This document shows positions 20,922-28,899 of a stretch of DNA of 37,498 bases, piece by piece. The stretch lies in the IMG/VR virus record IMGVR_UViG_3300046468_000219, positions 1-37,498 of that record. One strand, written 5' to 3'. This DNA is from a virus. The notes beneath the pieces were generated by a model. That model did no database searches. It had not been told where the DNA came from and worked only from the letters and a program-made list of their open reading frames with translations. The translations under genes were made by a program, and so were the position numbers. How positions within the stretch are numbered: the first letter of the stretch is position 1; each line of letters opens with the position of its first letter.

Positions 20922-21139
20922 AGGAGACAATTAGCTACGACCGCCTAGTGCAGTCCGAACTCAAGAGGCTCAAGAAATACGAGGAACTCACTAAGTTTCT
21001 TTTTGAATGCCCCGAAGTCAATCTAATGATTAAGGAAACCGAATACATCATGGACGCTCTGGAAGCGTTTCATTTGATGGACGAATACAACCGCACAGGG
21101 GAGCTACCCTTGAGCCAGCACACATACGATTATGAATAA
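20897..21139 (+). CDS. Hypothetical helical protein, 80 aa
   Basis: A fully helical acidic protein (MEKRTEQIEETISYDRLVQS...) with a heptad-like first half. No known motif. It overlaps its upstream neighbour by 25 bases and its downstream neighbour by eight, typical of this compressed cluster. Confidence 0.55.
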   Translation: MEKRTEQIEETISYDRLVQSELKRLKKYEELTKFLFECPEVNLMIKETEYIMDALEAFHLMDEYNRTGELPLSQHTYDYE

Positions 21140-21344
21140 CAATAAAGATTCGGATTACCACGACCGCCTTGAGCAGGAGGTGACTCGCCTCAAGCGGGAC
21201 ATCATTCTGTTGGAGTCCAAGAATACCGAACTGGACTACCACCTCAAGCGTTCCCATGCAGAGATAGCTGGGCTACGTCTTGATAACCAACAGTTACGCC
21301 AAGCGATTGCTGTCCTTAACGATGAACCCACGAACTCACTATGA
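21132..21344 (+). CDS. Small coiled-coil protein, 70 aa
   Basis: Residues about 8-62 form an almost continuous coiled coil with leucines at regular intervals (RLEQEVTRLKRDIILLESKN then LDYHLKRSHAEIAGLRLDN). It would dimerise. There is no DNA-binding basic stretch of bZIP type. Four-base overlap with the next gene (ATGA). Confidence 0.6.
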   Translation: MNNNKDSDYHDRLEQEVTRLKRDIILLESKNTELDYHLKRSHAEIAGLRLDNQQLRQAIAVLNDEPTNSL

Positions 21345-21886
21345 GCAAAGGAACATACAGCCACAGCAACCGCCATCGGATGCACGAGACGAACAAAACC
21401 CCTGATTGGATGGATGAGGTCGATGTAAGTCCAAGAGAAATCACGCCAGAGTACTGGCAGACTCTCTGCGACATTGAGACGCCTTCCGCTGTCATGGTTT
21501 CGGGCGAGCAAATGACGAAACTCATGAAACTCCAAGACGAGAACTCCGATGAGACAGCCCTCCATATTGCTAGGGAGTTAGCCAAGGGCAGGTTCGAGGA
21601 TATTATTAAACTCGAAGAGGAAAACCATGAACAGCTAGGACGGATTAACGAACTCCAAAAGCAACTTGATGAACTCACTCACATGAATCAAGCCATATCA
21701 ATGGTAGCTGGATTGCCGAGGAAGGACGAGATGGAAACTCTCATCAAGGACGGCAAGCGTCTGGACTGGTTGCAATCCTGCGACCTATCCCTGCATTGCC
21801 CGAATGAAGGCGATGTTTGGAGGAAAGAGGGGGTCTATAGAATTAGACAATACATCGACAAAGCCATGAACCAAGCAACACAATAA
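21341..21886 (+). CDS. Hypothetical protein, 181 aa
   Basis: Residues 1-50 are basic to neutral (MSKGTYSHSNRHRMHETNKT...), residues about 50-110 are a long charged helix or coiled coil ('ELAKGRFEDIIKLEEENHEQ', 'LGRINELQKQLDELTHMNQ'), and the C-terminus ends 'WRKEGVYRIRQYIDKAMNQAT', which resembles the tail of small phage helical proteins of unknown function. It lies just before the endonuclease VII-like gene. Confidence 0.55.
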   Translation: MSKGTYSHSNRHRMHETNKTPDWMDEVDVSPREITPEYWQTLCDIETPSAVMVSGEQMTKLMKLQDENSDETALHIARELAKGRFEDIIKLEEENHEQLGRINELQKQLDELTHMNQAISMVAGLPRKDEMETLIKDGKRLDWLQSCDLSLHCPNEGDVWRKEGVYRIRQYIDKAMNQATQ

Positions 21887-21890
21887 CACC

Positions 21891-22352
21891 ATGACCTACC
21901 TTCCGCAAAATCAGATAGCCTCCTATCGGGAGAAAAACAAACCCACCTGCTGTCCCATCCTCAGCACCAAGACTGACGATTGGGTACTTGACCATGACCA
22001 CCAGACGGGTATGGTTCGCGGGGTTATCTCCCGACAGGCCAACAGTCTCCTGGGCAAGGTCGAGAACTTCTACCTCAAGATGTGCAAGGGCGACAAGGAG
22101 TTCCTGCCAGTAACACTTGAGGCAATGGCGAGCTACCTTGAGAATGCGCGGACGGATGTGCTGCATCCAGTAGGTCTTACACAACTTACAAAGCGATTTT
22201 GCAATCAGGGCTTGACAGCCGCACAACAAATCTCCACGTTGGAGGACATGGGGGCGAGTAGAGAAGAACTCGATGCTTGCTCCAATCAGAAACAACGAGC
22301 GGAACTCTTCCGTTCATTAACAAAACAAAAACATAATAACCATGAGTCATAA
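21891..22352 (+). CDS. Endonuclease VII-like recombination nuclease, 153 aa
   Basis: The core VLDHDHQTGMVRGVISRQAN (residues 32-51) followed by SLLGKVENFY is the signature of T4 endonuclease VII-type His-Me-finger enzymes, which cut Holliday junctions and branched DNA before packaging. The zinc site is incomplete: a Cys pair is present at about 20-21 but the second CxxC is replaced by ISRQAN. Several phage relatives with RQxN instead of Cys-containing loops exist, so activity without zinc is plausible. It overlaps the ERF gene by 11 bases. Confidence 0.8.
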   Translation: MTYLPQNQIASYREKNKPTCCPILSTKTDDWVLDHDHQTGMVRGVISRQANSLLGKVENFYLKMCKGDKEFLPVTLEAMASYLENARTDVLHPVGLTQLTKRFCNQGLTAAQQISTLEDMGASREELDACSNQKQRAELFRSLTKQKHNNHES

Positions 22353-22821
22353 CATACGACAAAAGTTACAAGGGATTCAGTCATCCCTCAAAGCCCCAAA
22401 GGGTCAGACCAATAAGTTCGGAGGGTACAAGTACCGCTCCTGTGAGGACATCCTTACTTCCGTTAAACCTTTACTTGCCGAGTGGGGTTGCAGTCTAGTC
22501 ATCCAGGATGACATCGTTGAGGTCGGCGGTCGCGTCTACGTCAAGGCTACTGCCAGCTTAGCCGACAATGATACCGAACTCGCTGTCTCCGCTACTGGAT
22601 TCGCTCGTGAGGCTGAGACTAAGAAGGGTATGGACGATGCACAGATTACTGGCTCCGCTAGTTCCTATGCACGTAAGTACGCCCTCAATGGCCTCTTCGC
22701 TATTGACGATACCAAGGATGCGGACGCAACCAATGACCACGGCAAACGTGCGCCGAAGCCAAGCGAGGCGGCAATGGAGAAAGCCCAACGCCAGCGTGAT
22801 GCCCAACAAGCAGGATTCTAA
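22342..22821 (+). CDS. ERF-family single-strand annealing protein, 159 aa
   Basis: Hallmarks of the ERF family: KFGGYKYRSCEDILTSVKPL near residue 26-45, a beta region with EVGGRVYVKATASL, and ITGSASSYARKYALNGLFAI (about 102-121) before an acidic 'DDTKDADA' tail. It anneals single strands in phage recombination and concatemer formation, and pairs naturally with the RecB-like nuclease and endonuclease VII-like protein. The C-terminus is rich in Ala/Gln/Lys and could interact with single-strand binding protein. Confidence 0.88.
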   Translation: MSHNIRQKLQGIQSSLKAPKGQTNKFGGYKYRSCEDILTSVKPLLAEWGCSLVIQDDIVEVGGRVYVKATASLADNDTELAVSATGFAREAETKKGMDDAQITGSASSYARKYALNGLFAIDDTKDADATNDHGKRAPKPSEAAMEKAQRQRDAQQAGF

Positions 22822-22859
22822 CCCAACAATAACCAATAACCCAATAACCAAATAATAAT

Positions 22860-23105
22860 ATGTCTGATTACGATAACACAAACAGCGGTACATTCTTCAT
22901 CAATGACCGCAAAGAAAAAGAAACGCACCCTGACTACAATGGCAAAATCAATGTAGAGGGTAAAGAGTATTACCTAAAGGGATGGAAGAAGACCGCAAAG
23001 AGCGGACTCAACTTCATGTCCCTTGCTGTTAACCCCGTTGACGGAGCGCGTTCCAGTTCGCCGAAAGAGGCAACTGCCGCAGTCAATGACCCAGAACCGT
23101 TCTAA
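22860..23105 (+). CDS. Small OB-type or DUF736-like protein, 81 aa
   Basis: The protein begins with an acidic stretch then GTFFINDRKEKETHPDYNGK and INVEGKEYYLKGWKKTAKSG, ending LNFMSLAVNP. This GxFxxNDRKExxxHPDYxG...G..Y.L.GW pattern is known from short phage proteins found next to ERF or other recombination genes; a single-strand DNA-binding role has been proposed for similar small OB-like proteins, but this one is not shown. It is preceded by an AATAACC repeat leader and overlaps the next gene by one base. Confidence 0.6.
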   Translation: MSDYDNTNSGTFFINDRKEKETHPDYNGKINVEGKEYYLKGWKKTAKSGLNFMSLAVNPVDGARSSSPKEATAAVNDPEPF

Positions 23106-23449
23106 TGTCTGACGCATCTAGATTCGACAAGGATTGGTGGGAGCATTTCCGCACTATGGAAATCCAGCACATACTGGAGCTTACCGCCAAGAAGAACAAT
23201 GACTACACTGGTGGCGATACCTGCGATAACCCCTTCGCTAACTTCGACAAAAGCACCGAGTTCGGCGTTCATCCCTTGACAGGAATCTGCATCAGAATGC
23301 AGGACAAATTCCAGAGAGCTAAGGCTTTCTGTGCGGACGGCTCGCTCTCGGTTACGACCCAGGGCGACCAGTCCAAGGACATATTCCGCGACCTGATTGG
23401 CTACTCCTTGATAGCCATAGGGATGCTGGAACGGGAAGATAACCCGTAA
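23105..23449 (+). CDS. DUF1599 / Nmad1-type protein, 114 aa
   Basis: The central part (KKNNDYTGGDTCDNPFANFD, then 'GVHPLTGICIRMQDKFQRA' and 'IFRDLIGYSLIAIGML') is the signature of DUF1599, also called nucleotide modification associated domain 1. That family is thought to act in modified-base metabolism or as a helper of such genes; it is not a proven enzyme. Its presence with a DNA methyltransferase in the same early unit suggests the phage changes its DNA or nucleotide pool. It overlaps the previous gene by one base. Confidence 0.75.
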   Translation: MSDASRFDKDWWEHFRTMEIQHILELTAKKNNDYTGGDTCDNPFANFDKSTEFGVHPLTGICIRMQDKFQRAKAFCADGSLSVTTQGDQSKDIFRDLIGYSLIAIGMLEREDNP

Positions 23450-23528
23450 GTCCTAATGGTAGACTACTTGGCCCTTCGCAATTCGGCGGGGGGTTCAAGT
23501 AATCTCAACACATATGCAAATAAATATA

Positions 23529-23699
23529 ATGAACTCACTACAAGACGCTACAAAGACAACCCTTTCAATCCACGAAGCGATTGATACCCGCCGACTTCCA
23601 GAGGAGGTTCGCATCAAACACAATGCGGTCAGTCAGTGCCTACGTTCATTAGTTGAAATACTTGACAATGAACTACGAGCATCCGAACCAACCCCATAG
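23529..23699 (+). CDS. Hypothetical protein, 56 aa
   Basis: A short helical protein (MNSLQDATKTTLSIHEAIDT...). The frame is open from ATG 23514, but the ATG at 23529 follows the AAATAAATATA leader pattern used by other early genes and is preferred. It overlaps the start of the helicase gene by 32 bases, so it may couple translation of helicase. No motif recognised. Confidence 0.5.
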   Translation: MNSLQDATKTTLSIHEAIDTRRLPEEVRIKHNAVSQCLRSLVEILDNELRASEPTP

Positions 23700-25008
23700 C
23701 GTAGAGGCCGAACGCCGACTACTTGCCACCTGTATTGATGATGGCATCCGCGAAGAAAATACTGTTCTGCTTGACGATGTAAGTGCTATCGTTGAGGCAG
23801 AGGATTTCTACGTGTACAAGCACAAGCTTCTGTTCGAGGCTTTGCAGTCCCTAGCCAATGACAGTCAGCCCCTCAATGAGGTCAGCATCCATGAGCGTCT
23901 CAAGACCTCTGGTGCAACCGATGAGGTCGGCGGTCTTCCTGGGTTACTCAACATCATGGACGAGGTTTCCACGGGCCTACAGGCTCGGTTCTTCGCCAAG
24001 ACGGTTGCTGAGAAGTCCAGGCTTCGCGCACTCATGCGCTCCTGCCGTACTGCGGCGGAGCAGGCTGAGAAGGAGACTACTGGCTACGATGAGATTCGTG
24101 CTGAACTGGAGGCTGACATCACAGCTAAACCTAAACTCGGCATTGATACCGCCAAGATTAGTACCAGCACAGAGGAACTCAAGAAGGAGATTCAACTGAT
24201 GAAGGACGGGGAGTTCACCCCTGATGTCATTCGTACTCACATCGGTCGGCTGGATTGGTTCCTTGGCAACGGCGGCATAGCCGCTGGCGAGGTACTGACA
24301 CTAGCCGCACCAACGTCCTGCGGTAAGTCCGCATGGGCCTTGTTCGTTGCACTGAACGCAGTCAAGAAGGAGGAGAAGGCAACCGCCATCTTCTCACTTG
24401 AGATGCCGCAGAAGCAACTGACTAAGCGCATGACGCAGATTGTTTCAGGGGTCAACCTTCGGAACGTACAGGACAGAAACGTAACGGACATAGAGAGCAA
24501 GCGTGTCGATGATGCTATTGATGAACTCGGCGAGATGCCGATTTACTCATCGCATAGTGTCAAGAGCGCAGATGACCTAGTAAGTCAGGCTCGCTCATTC
24601 GTCAACAACAACGGGGTCAAGCTGGTAATTGTTGATTACCTTCAGTTGATTCCGTTTAACTCAAATAAGATGGGTAAGTCAGAGGGCATCGCTAACATCT
24701 CTCACAAGATTAAGCAGATGGCTCTGGACCTTAACGTGGCTGTAATCCTATTGGCTCAGGTCAATCGGGAGGGCGCAAAGCGTGGCGGTCTAGAACTGTA
24801 TGACCTCAAGGATTCAGGTGACATTGAGAATGATGCCGATGTGGTATTGCTCATGTGGCCTTCCAATGGGGACGTTGAGTCCTCCAAGGACAGTGACCAC
24901 TCAGGGCACTACACTAACCTCTTATACAAATTAGCAAAGAATCGTGAAGGCGAGCGAGGAATCGGTTGCTTCTTTAAATTCTATCACGGAACAGGGAGAT
25001 TCAAATAA
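23668..25008 (+). CDS. DnaB-type replicative helicase, 446 aa
   Basis: From the ATG at 23668, residues 6-115 form the DnaB N-terminal domain (PHSVEAERRLL...). The RecA-type motor has Walker A AAPTSCGKS (213-221, first Gly replaced by Ala), Walker B LVIVDYLQL (319-327), LLAQVNRE (361-368), DLKDSGDIENDADVVLL (379-395) and arginine-finger KNREGERG (424-431). It unwinds DNA as a hexamer at the replication fork. A TTG at 23653 could start a five-residue longer form. No loader, primase or polymerase gene is seen, so it probably recruits host enzymes. Confidence 0.92.
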   Translation: MNYEHPNQPHSVEAERRLLATCIDDGIREENTVLLDDVSAIVEAEDFYVYKHKLLFEALQSLANDSQPLNEVSIHERLKTSGATDEVGGLPGLLNIMDEVSTGLQARFFAKTVAEKSRLRALMRSCRTAAEQAEKETTGYDEIRAELEADITAKPKLGIDTAKISTSTEELKKEIQLMKDGEFTPDVIRTHIGRLDWFLGNGGIAAGEVLTLAAPTSCGKSAWALFVALNAVKKEEKATAIFSLEMPQKQLTKRMTQIVSGVNLRNVQDRNVTDIESKRVDDAIDELGEMPIYSSHSVKSADDLVSQARSFVNNNGVKLVIVDYLQLIPFNSNKMGKSEGIANISHKIKQMALDLNVAVILLAQVNREGAKRGGLELYDLKDSGDIENDADVVLLMWPSNGDVESSKDSDHSGHYTNLLYKLAKNREGERGIGCFFKFYHGTGRFK

Positions 25009-25010
25009 TT

Positions 25011-25712
25011 ATGATACAAGCAAAAACAAAATCAAAGACAATCCAGGTACACGGGGTTCCCGTTACCTGTCACTCGGACGGCAGCGTTACCCTCATCGAC
25101 AATCGCACGGGGAAACCTCGGCGTTCATTCGGCGCAAACGTCAAGGGATACAGGATGAGGATGGTTAGGGAAAAGATGAGACCTGTTCATCGCTTGATTG
25201 CTATAGCCTTCCACGGAAAGCCCCAGGATGGGATGGAAGCTGACCACATTAATGGGAACAGGGCCGACAATAGACCAGAAAATCTGCGATGGGCTAGTCA
25301 ATCACAGAACCTTCGGGGCGCAAGGCGTGTTCATGGCGCACTAAAGTACAGAGGGGTTGACTCGAACAAGAGGAGATATAGGGCCAGAGTGCTTGGCAAG
25401 CACATTGGTTCATTCGGTACTGAAATCGAAGCCGCTGAACGCTTTGATGATGTCGCTTTCTACCAGCATGACTTCCCGCTTGAGGGGCTGAATTTTCCTC
25501 AGCGAATACTTGACAAGATGGCTCAGGATGATACAGATAATAGCATGATTGATTCATCAGAAAATGCCGAACGCATCCAGACTCAAATCGAAATGATTCG
25601 CCAAGAGAGCCGTATTCTTTCGTACCGCATTGAGCGTATGATGGAGCAGCGCAAGGCACTCTCCGAAGAGAAGCGTCAACTCAAGACACAGCTTGAAATG
25701 CTTAGTGTATAA
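25011..25712 (+). CDS. HNH endonuclease with AP2 DNA-binding domain and coiled-coil tail, 233 aa
   Basis: HNH core: VHRLIAIAFHG (59-69) followed by ADHINGNRADNRPENLRWAS (77-96). AP2-type domain: KYRGVDSNKRRYRARV with IGSFGTEIEAAERFDDVAF (112-150). Residues 185-231 are a predicted coiled coil. HNH-AP2 proteins are usually mobile (homing) nucleases. The gene is the last of the early unit and three bases after helicase, a common homing site next to conserved genes. The coiled-coil tail is unusual for this class and may give dimerisation. Confidence 0.88.
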   Translation: MIQAKTKSKTIQVHGVPVTCHSDGSVTLIDNRTGKPRRSFGANVKGYRMRMVREKMRPVHRLIAIAFHGKPQDGMEADHINGNRADNRPENLRWASQSQNLRGARRVHGALKYRGVDSNKRRYRARVLGKHIGSFGTEIEAAERFDDVAFYQHDFPLEGLNFPQRILDKMAQDDTDNSMIDSSENAERIQTQIEMIRQESRILSYRIERMMEQRKALSEEKRQLKTQLEMLSV

Positions 25713-25785
25713 TATTTCCGAGGTAAGCCCTGTGAGTAATCCTGGGCAAGGGGGTTAGTATTTCCTCCTATTTAACTCCTCGTTT

Positions 25786-25813
25786 TCATGTAGTGTATAT
25801 CATGTAGTGTATA
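25786..25813 (+). repeat. Two exact 14-bp tandem repeats
   Basis: TCATGTAGTGTATA occurs twice without spacing (25786-25799, 25800-25813). The core TAGTGTATA occurs a third time at 25703-25711, inside the end of the HNH gene. They sit between the convergent modules, just before the terminator. Confidence 0.8.
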
Positions 25814-25815
25814 GT

Positions 25816-25849
25816 AGCCTCGTCCTCCGTTTGGGGGGCGGGGCTTTTT
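25816..25849 (+). terminator. Terminator of the early module
   Basis: AGCCTCGTCCTCC (25816-25828) pairs with GGGGGGCGGGGCT (25833-25845) through a mix of G-C and G-T pairs around a GTTT loop, followed by TTTTT. It lies where the rightward early and leftward ejection-protein genes converge and prevents read-through into the antisense of the latter. No U-run exists for the minus strand. Confidence 0.8.
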
Positions 25850-25850
25850 A

Positions 25851-28800
25851 CTAGTCCTTGCGCCATTCGTGCAATAGCTTACCAATCACGGGTATATACT
25901 TCGTTGTCCTGGAGTCCTTGCTAATCAAGGGCGGGGCGAATTGAAAAACATCACGGCCGAGGTCATTAACAAATTGAACCATCGGTGTATTGAATGTCAG
26001 GTTTTGAATAGCTGAGCCAACACCCTCGCGCTTAATGATAACATTTGTATAACTGTTCAGTCCAAGCAATCTCCACAATGCGTCAATGTGCAAGTCGTCC
26101 AGTTCGATGTCGCCACCCGTAATAAAATCCTTGATGATGTCGGCTGGTATATTTGCGAGGGCCAAGGAGGATGAAAGATAAATCATATTTTTGAATCCTT
26201 CCTTTACCTCTGCCCTGTCCCCTGACGCAAGCTTCTTGAATATATCCTTTCGGGCTAAGTTGAACTGTTTCAGGGTGTAGGATTTGAGTGCATAAAACAT
26301 TCTCCCATTGGGGTGCTGGATGTACATCATGGGCATATCGCTCTGCGTAATAGGTGCAATGTCGCCTAGTTCATACAGCAACATTTCTGCCACGCCCTCG
26401 GTTTTTTTGCCCGATTTCAGTGCGGCGATTGTTGAGCTGGCTTGAGTGAAGCCCTGTTGTTTCTGAATCTTGTCGATTAATTCAAACTTGGCCTTTGAGT
26501 CCCGACCGTTCAACATCTTCTTCCACTTGTTGGCGGTTCCAGTCAGGAATGTTGCCTTGGCTTTGGAGTCCATTGCTCGCATTCCAGTCAGGGTCATTAC
26601 CTTGTCCAGCATCTTTTGTAGCTTCTTGGGAACCTGCGCCTTCTCGGAGAACTCGAAACCGATTTCATTTCCAATCTGGTAAACGTCCTCTAGGGTCCAC
26701 TCAGGTTTTCCAAATGCACGAAGGGTTTGATTGATACCATTCCGATAGAATGAGTAAGCGTAATCACCTAGCTGCGTGATTGCGGTAGTGGGCGAACCGA
26801 GGAATAGTAAGTGAGTAAGGGTTTTTGCGCCCCTAGCTAATCCGTGCATGGGAGCCTTTCGCTGGAATCGCGCCCCAAGGAGTCTCTGTATCTCGGAGAG
26901 TTGCTCTTCGTCCATACGACCCGCCTCGACCTCCTCCTGGATTGCGCGTCCGAACGCACCAAGTCGTCTTGTTTTCTTGGCTGGCTTGCCTTCACCCTCA
27001 CTGATTTCTTTCGGGGTATAGATAGCGTCCCCCTCGCCAGCCTGGACCACATCGTACATCGCGCCCAAGTAGTCCATGCGTGTGATATTGTCAGCCATCT
27101 GGTTGAGGTACAATCCCATCGCCTCAATAGGGTCAGCATAGAACTCAGCCGTCTCATCCGTAACCTCTTCTACTTTGCGACCTTTCAGGAAGGAGGGCTT
27201 CTGGACCTCAGCGGTCCTGAACTCTTTGGAGCGGATTAAATCCTCAAAGATTGCACCTAACTCTTCCGATGTTAATTCCTCCCCCTTCTTCTTTTCGGCA
27301 TCCTGAACCGCCTTGTCCCACTGGCTATCTGGGACATCGTGTCCTAGACGCTTACCAAGTCCCTTGAAGTCCTTGATGAAGCGCGGAAAGTATTCCTCGA
27401 TGTGGCCAATGCCAGAACCGCGTTGAGCTGATTCCTCGTATATCTTTCGGAGCGTTGAACCAATGGATTGCCATTGTAGCTCGTCTCCGTATTTGAGAAA
27501 TATTGCCTTTGCGGAATCAAAATCTTTGCGGAGAATAGCCTTATGCAGTTCGTTGTATTCCTCCTTGGATTCTTTTTTAATCCGTGAGAATGTTTCAAGC
27601 GGAGCCTGAGCCATCTTATAGAAGTCATGATAACGCTTCATGTGTTCGTGTTCAAACGAAACAAGTGTCTGACCAATGCGCTCATTGTAAGCTCGTACTC
27701 GGTCATTCAATGGACGAATGAAGTCATCAACCATTCTTGCGGCCTGGGACTTGCGGTAAACATCAACCCCCTTGCTTACGATGTCCAATGGTTTCTTGGA
27801 TGCCTCCAGGATACTCTCAGCACCCATCTTTGATTTCTCAGCCACAAACTTGCCGCCCTCAATCAATGGTTCAATGTTAATACCCTTGGCCGATAATGCT
27901 CCCGCTGCTCTTTGTCCAAGTTCGGAAGCCATATCTCCAGTGTAAGTCAATCCCTTGGCGGTTGAGTCAACAATCTTCTTGGCGGCGTTACTTTGGGAGA
28001 TGATTTCAGCCCTATCCGCAACCAGGTTCCCGACTTTCTGTACGCCAGCAACGCTCTCGGCAACTAGATTCGGCGAATACCGAACCGTGCCAGGAGTGCC
28101 ACCAACCAGTGCGCCAACTACGGCCGCTTCTCCAATCCCCTCGCTGCGCTCTCTTTCGGGGTCATACTTGGCAATGTCCCGCGCAATCACGTTTTGCGCC
28201 ACTTGTTCAAGTGCTTCGGTTGAGCCTTCGGTCGCGGCTGATGATACAACCCGCTTTGCTGCGGGTGCTGCAACATCCTTGCCGAGTTTTGTAGTCAAGT
28301 TCTTTGCTATTTTTCCTAGACCAACTCTCTCAAGAAACATAGTAGGAATAGCAGTCATAGCACCAACGGCCCTCGCTTGCTCTAGTTGCTCATCGGTCGC
28401 CGTGCTTGGGTCAATCCCCATTGTGTTGAGATAATCGTCCCGACCCGAAGCAAATCCCTGAGCGGCCAGAGTAAATGTAGATAGGGGGGCAGTAGCAGCC
28501 ATCACTCCTAGCTGAGGGAGTCCCTTGGCTATTACCTTATAGCTCAGTTTTTGCTTTACAGCTTCGGGTACATCACCCTCGTAGAACTCCCTTGATGTTT
28601 CCTTGAACTCGGTCCACGGGTTCTCTACATCCTTTGATATATCCTCTCCGTACAGGAGCTTGCTGGCTTCTCCACCCAGGAAGTTTCCAACCTCGTGAGC
28701 GAACTCAAGTGTATTATAACCGAACTCAGCAACGGCTGAAGCCGCACCTTTGAAGTAATCAGAGGCCCTTGCCTCATTAAGGGGCAGGCTGATTTCTGTC

Positions 28801-28880
28801 AGTTGTTCGTTGGTTAGCTCCTTCTCGGACTTAATCGAGTACTGCTTACCTTCCCTATTGGTTAATGTGTAGTTATACAT
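25851..28880 (-). CDS. Large internal virion / DNA ejection protein, 1009 aa
   Basis: Starting at the ATG 28880 the protein begins MYNYTLTNREGKQYSIKSEK. It is mostly helical and charged with Ala-rich stretches at about residues 150-300 (PLSTFTLAAQGFASG, EGIGEAAVVGALVGGTPG) and a basic C-terminus. Size, last position in the late module and association with two further helical proteins match the large ejection proteins of podoviruses (T7 gp16 role). I see no transglycosylase motif. A TTG at 28895 would add five residues; neither start has a Shine-Dalgarno. Confidence 0.7.
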   Translation of the reverse strand: MYNYTLTNREGKQYSIKSEKELTNEQLTEISLPLNEARASDYFKGAASAVAEFGYNTLEFAHEVGNFLGGEASKLLYGEDISKDVENPWTEFKETSREFYEGDVPEAVKQKLSYKVIAKGLPQLGVMAATAPLSTFTLAAQGFASGRDDYLNTMGIDPSTATDEQLEQARAVGAMTAIPTMFLERVGLGKIAKNLTTKLGKDVAAPAAKRVVSSAATEGSTEALEQVAQNVIARDIAKYDPERERSEGIGEAAVVGALVGGTPGTVRYSPNLVAESVAGVQKVGNLVADRAEIISQSNAAKKIVDSTAKGLTYTGDMASELGQRAAGALSAKGINIEPLIEGGKFVAEKSKMGAESILEASKKPLDIVSKGVDVYRKSQAARMVDDFIRPLNDRVRAYNERIGQTLVSFEHEHMKRYHDFYKMAQAPLETFSRIKKESKEEYNELHKAILRKDFDSAKAIFLKYGDELQWQSIGSTLRKIYEESAQRGSGIGHIEEYFPRFIKDFKGLGKRLGHDVPDSQWDKAVQDAEKKKGEELTSEELGAIFEDLIRSKEFRTAEVQKPSFLKGRKVEEVTDETAEFYADPIEAMGLYLNQMADNITRMDYLGAMYDVVQAGEGDAIYTPKEISEGEGKPAKKTRRLGAFGRAIQEEVEAGRMDEEQLSEIQRLLGARFQRKAPMHGLARGAKTLTHLLFLGSPTTAITQLGDYAYSFYRNGINQTLRAFGKPEWTLEDVYQIGNEIGFEFSEKAQVPKKLQKMLDKVMTLTGMRAMDSKAKATFLTGTANKWKKMLNGRDSKAKFELIDKIQKQQGFTQASSTIAALKSGKKTEGVAEMLLYELGDIAPITQSDMPMMYIQHPNGRMFYALKSYTLKQFNLARKDIFKKLASGDRAEVKEGFKNMIYLSSSLALANIPADIIKDFITGGDIELDDLHIDALWRLLGLNSYTNVIIKREGVGSAIQNLTFNTPMVQFVNDLGRDVFQFAPPLISKDSRTTKYIPVIGKLLHEWRKD

Positions 28881-28899
28881 CGAAGGGGGGCGCAATCTA

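Noticed and set aside
23450-23513. tRNA-like stretch (GGTAGAC... and GGGTTCAAGTA)
   Set aside because: The T-loop-like GGTTCAAGT has no pairing T-stem and no acceptor stem closes; no integrase gene suggests an attachment site. Treated as chance.
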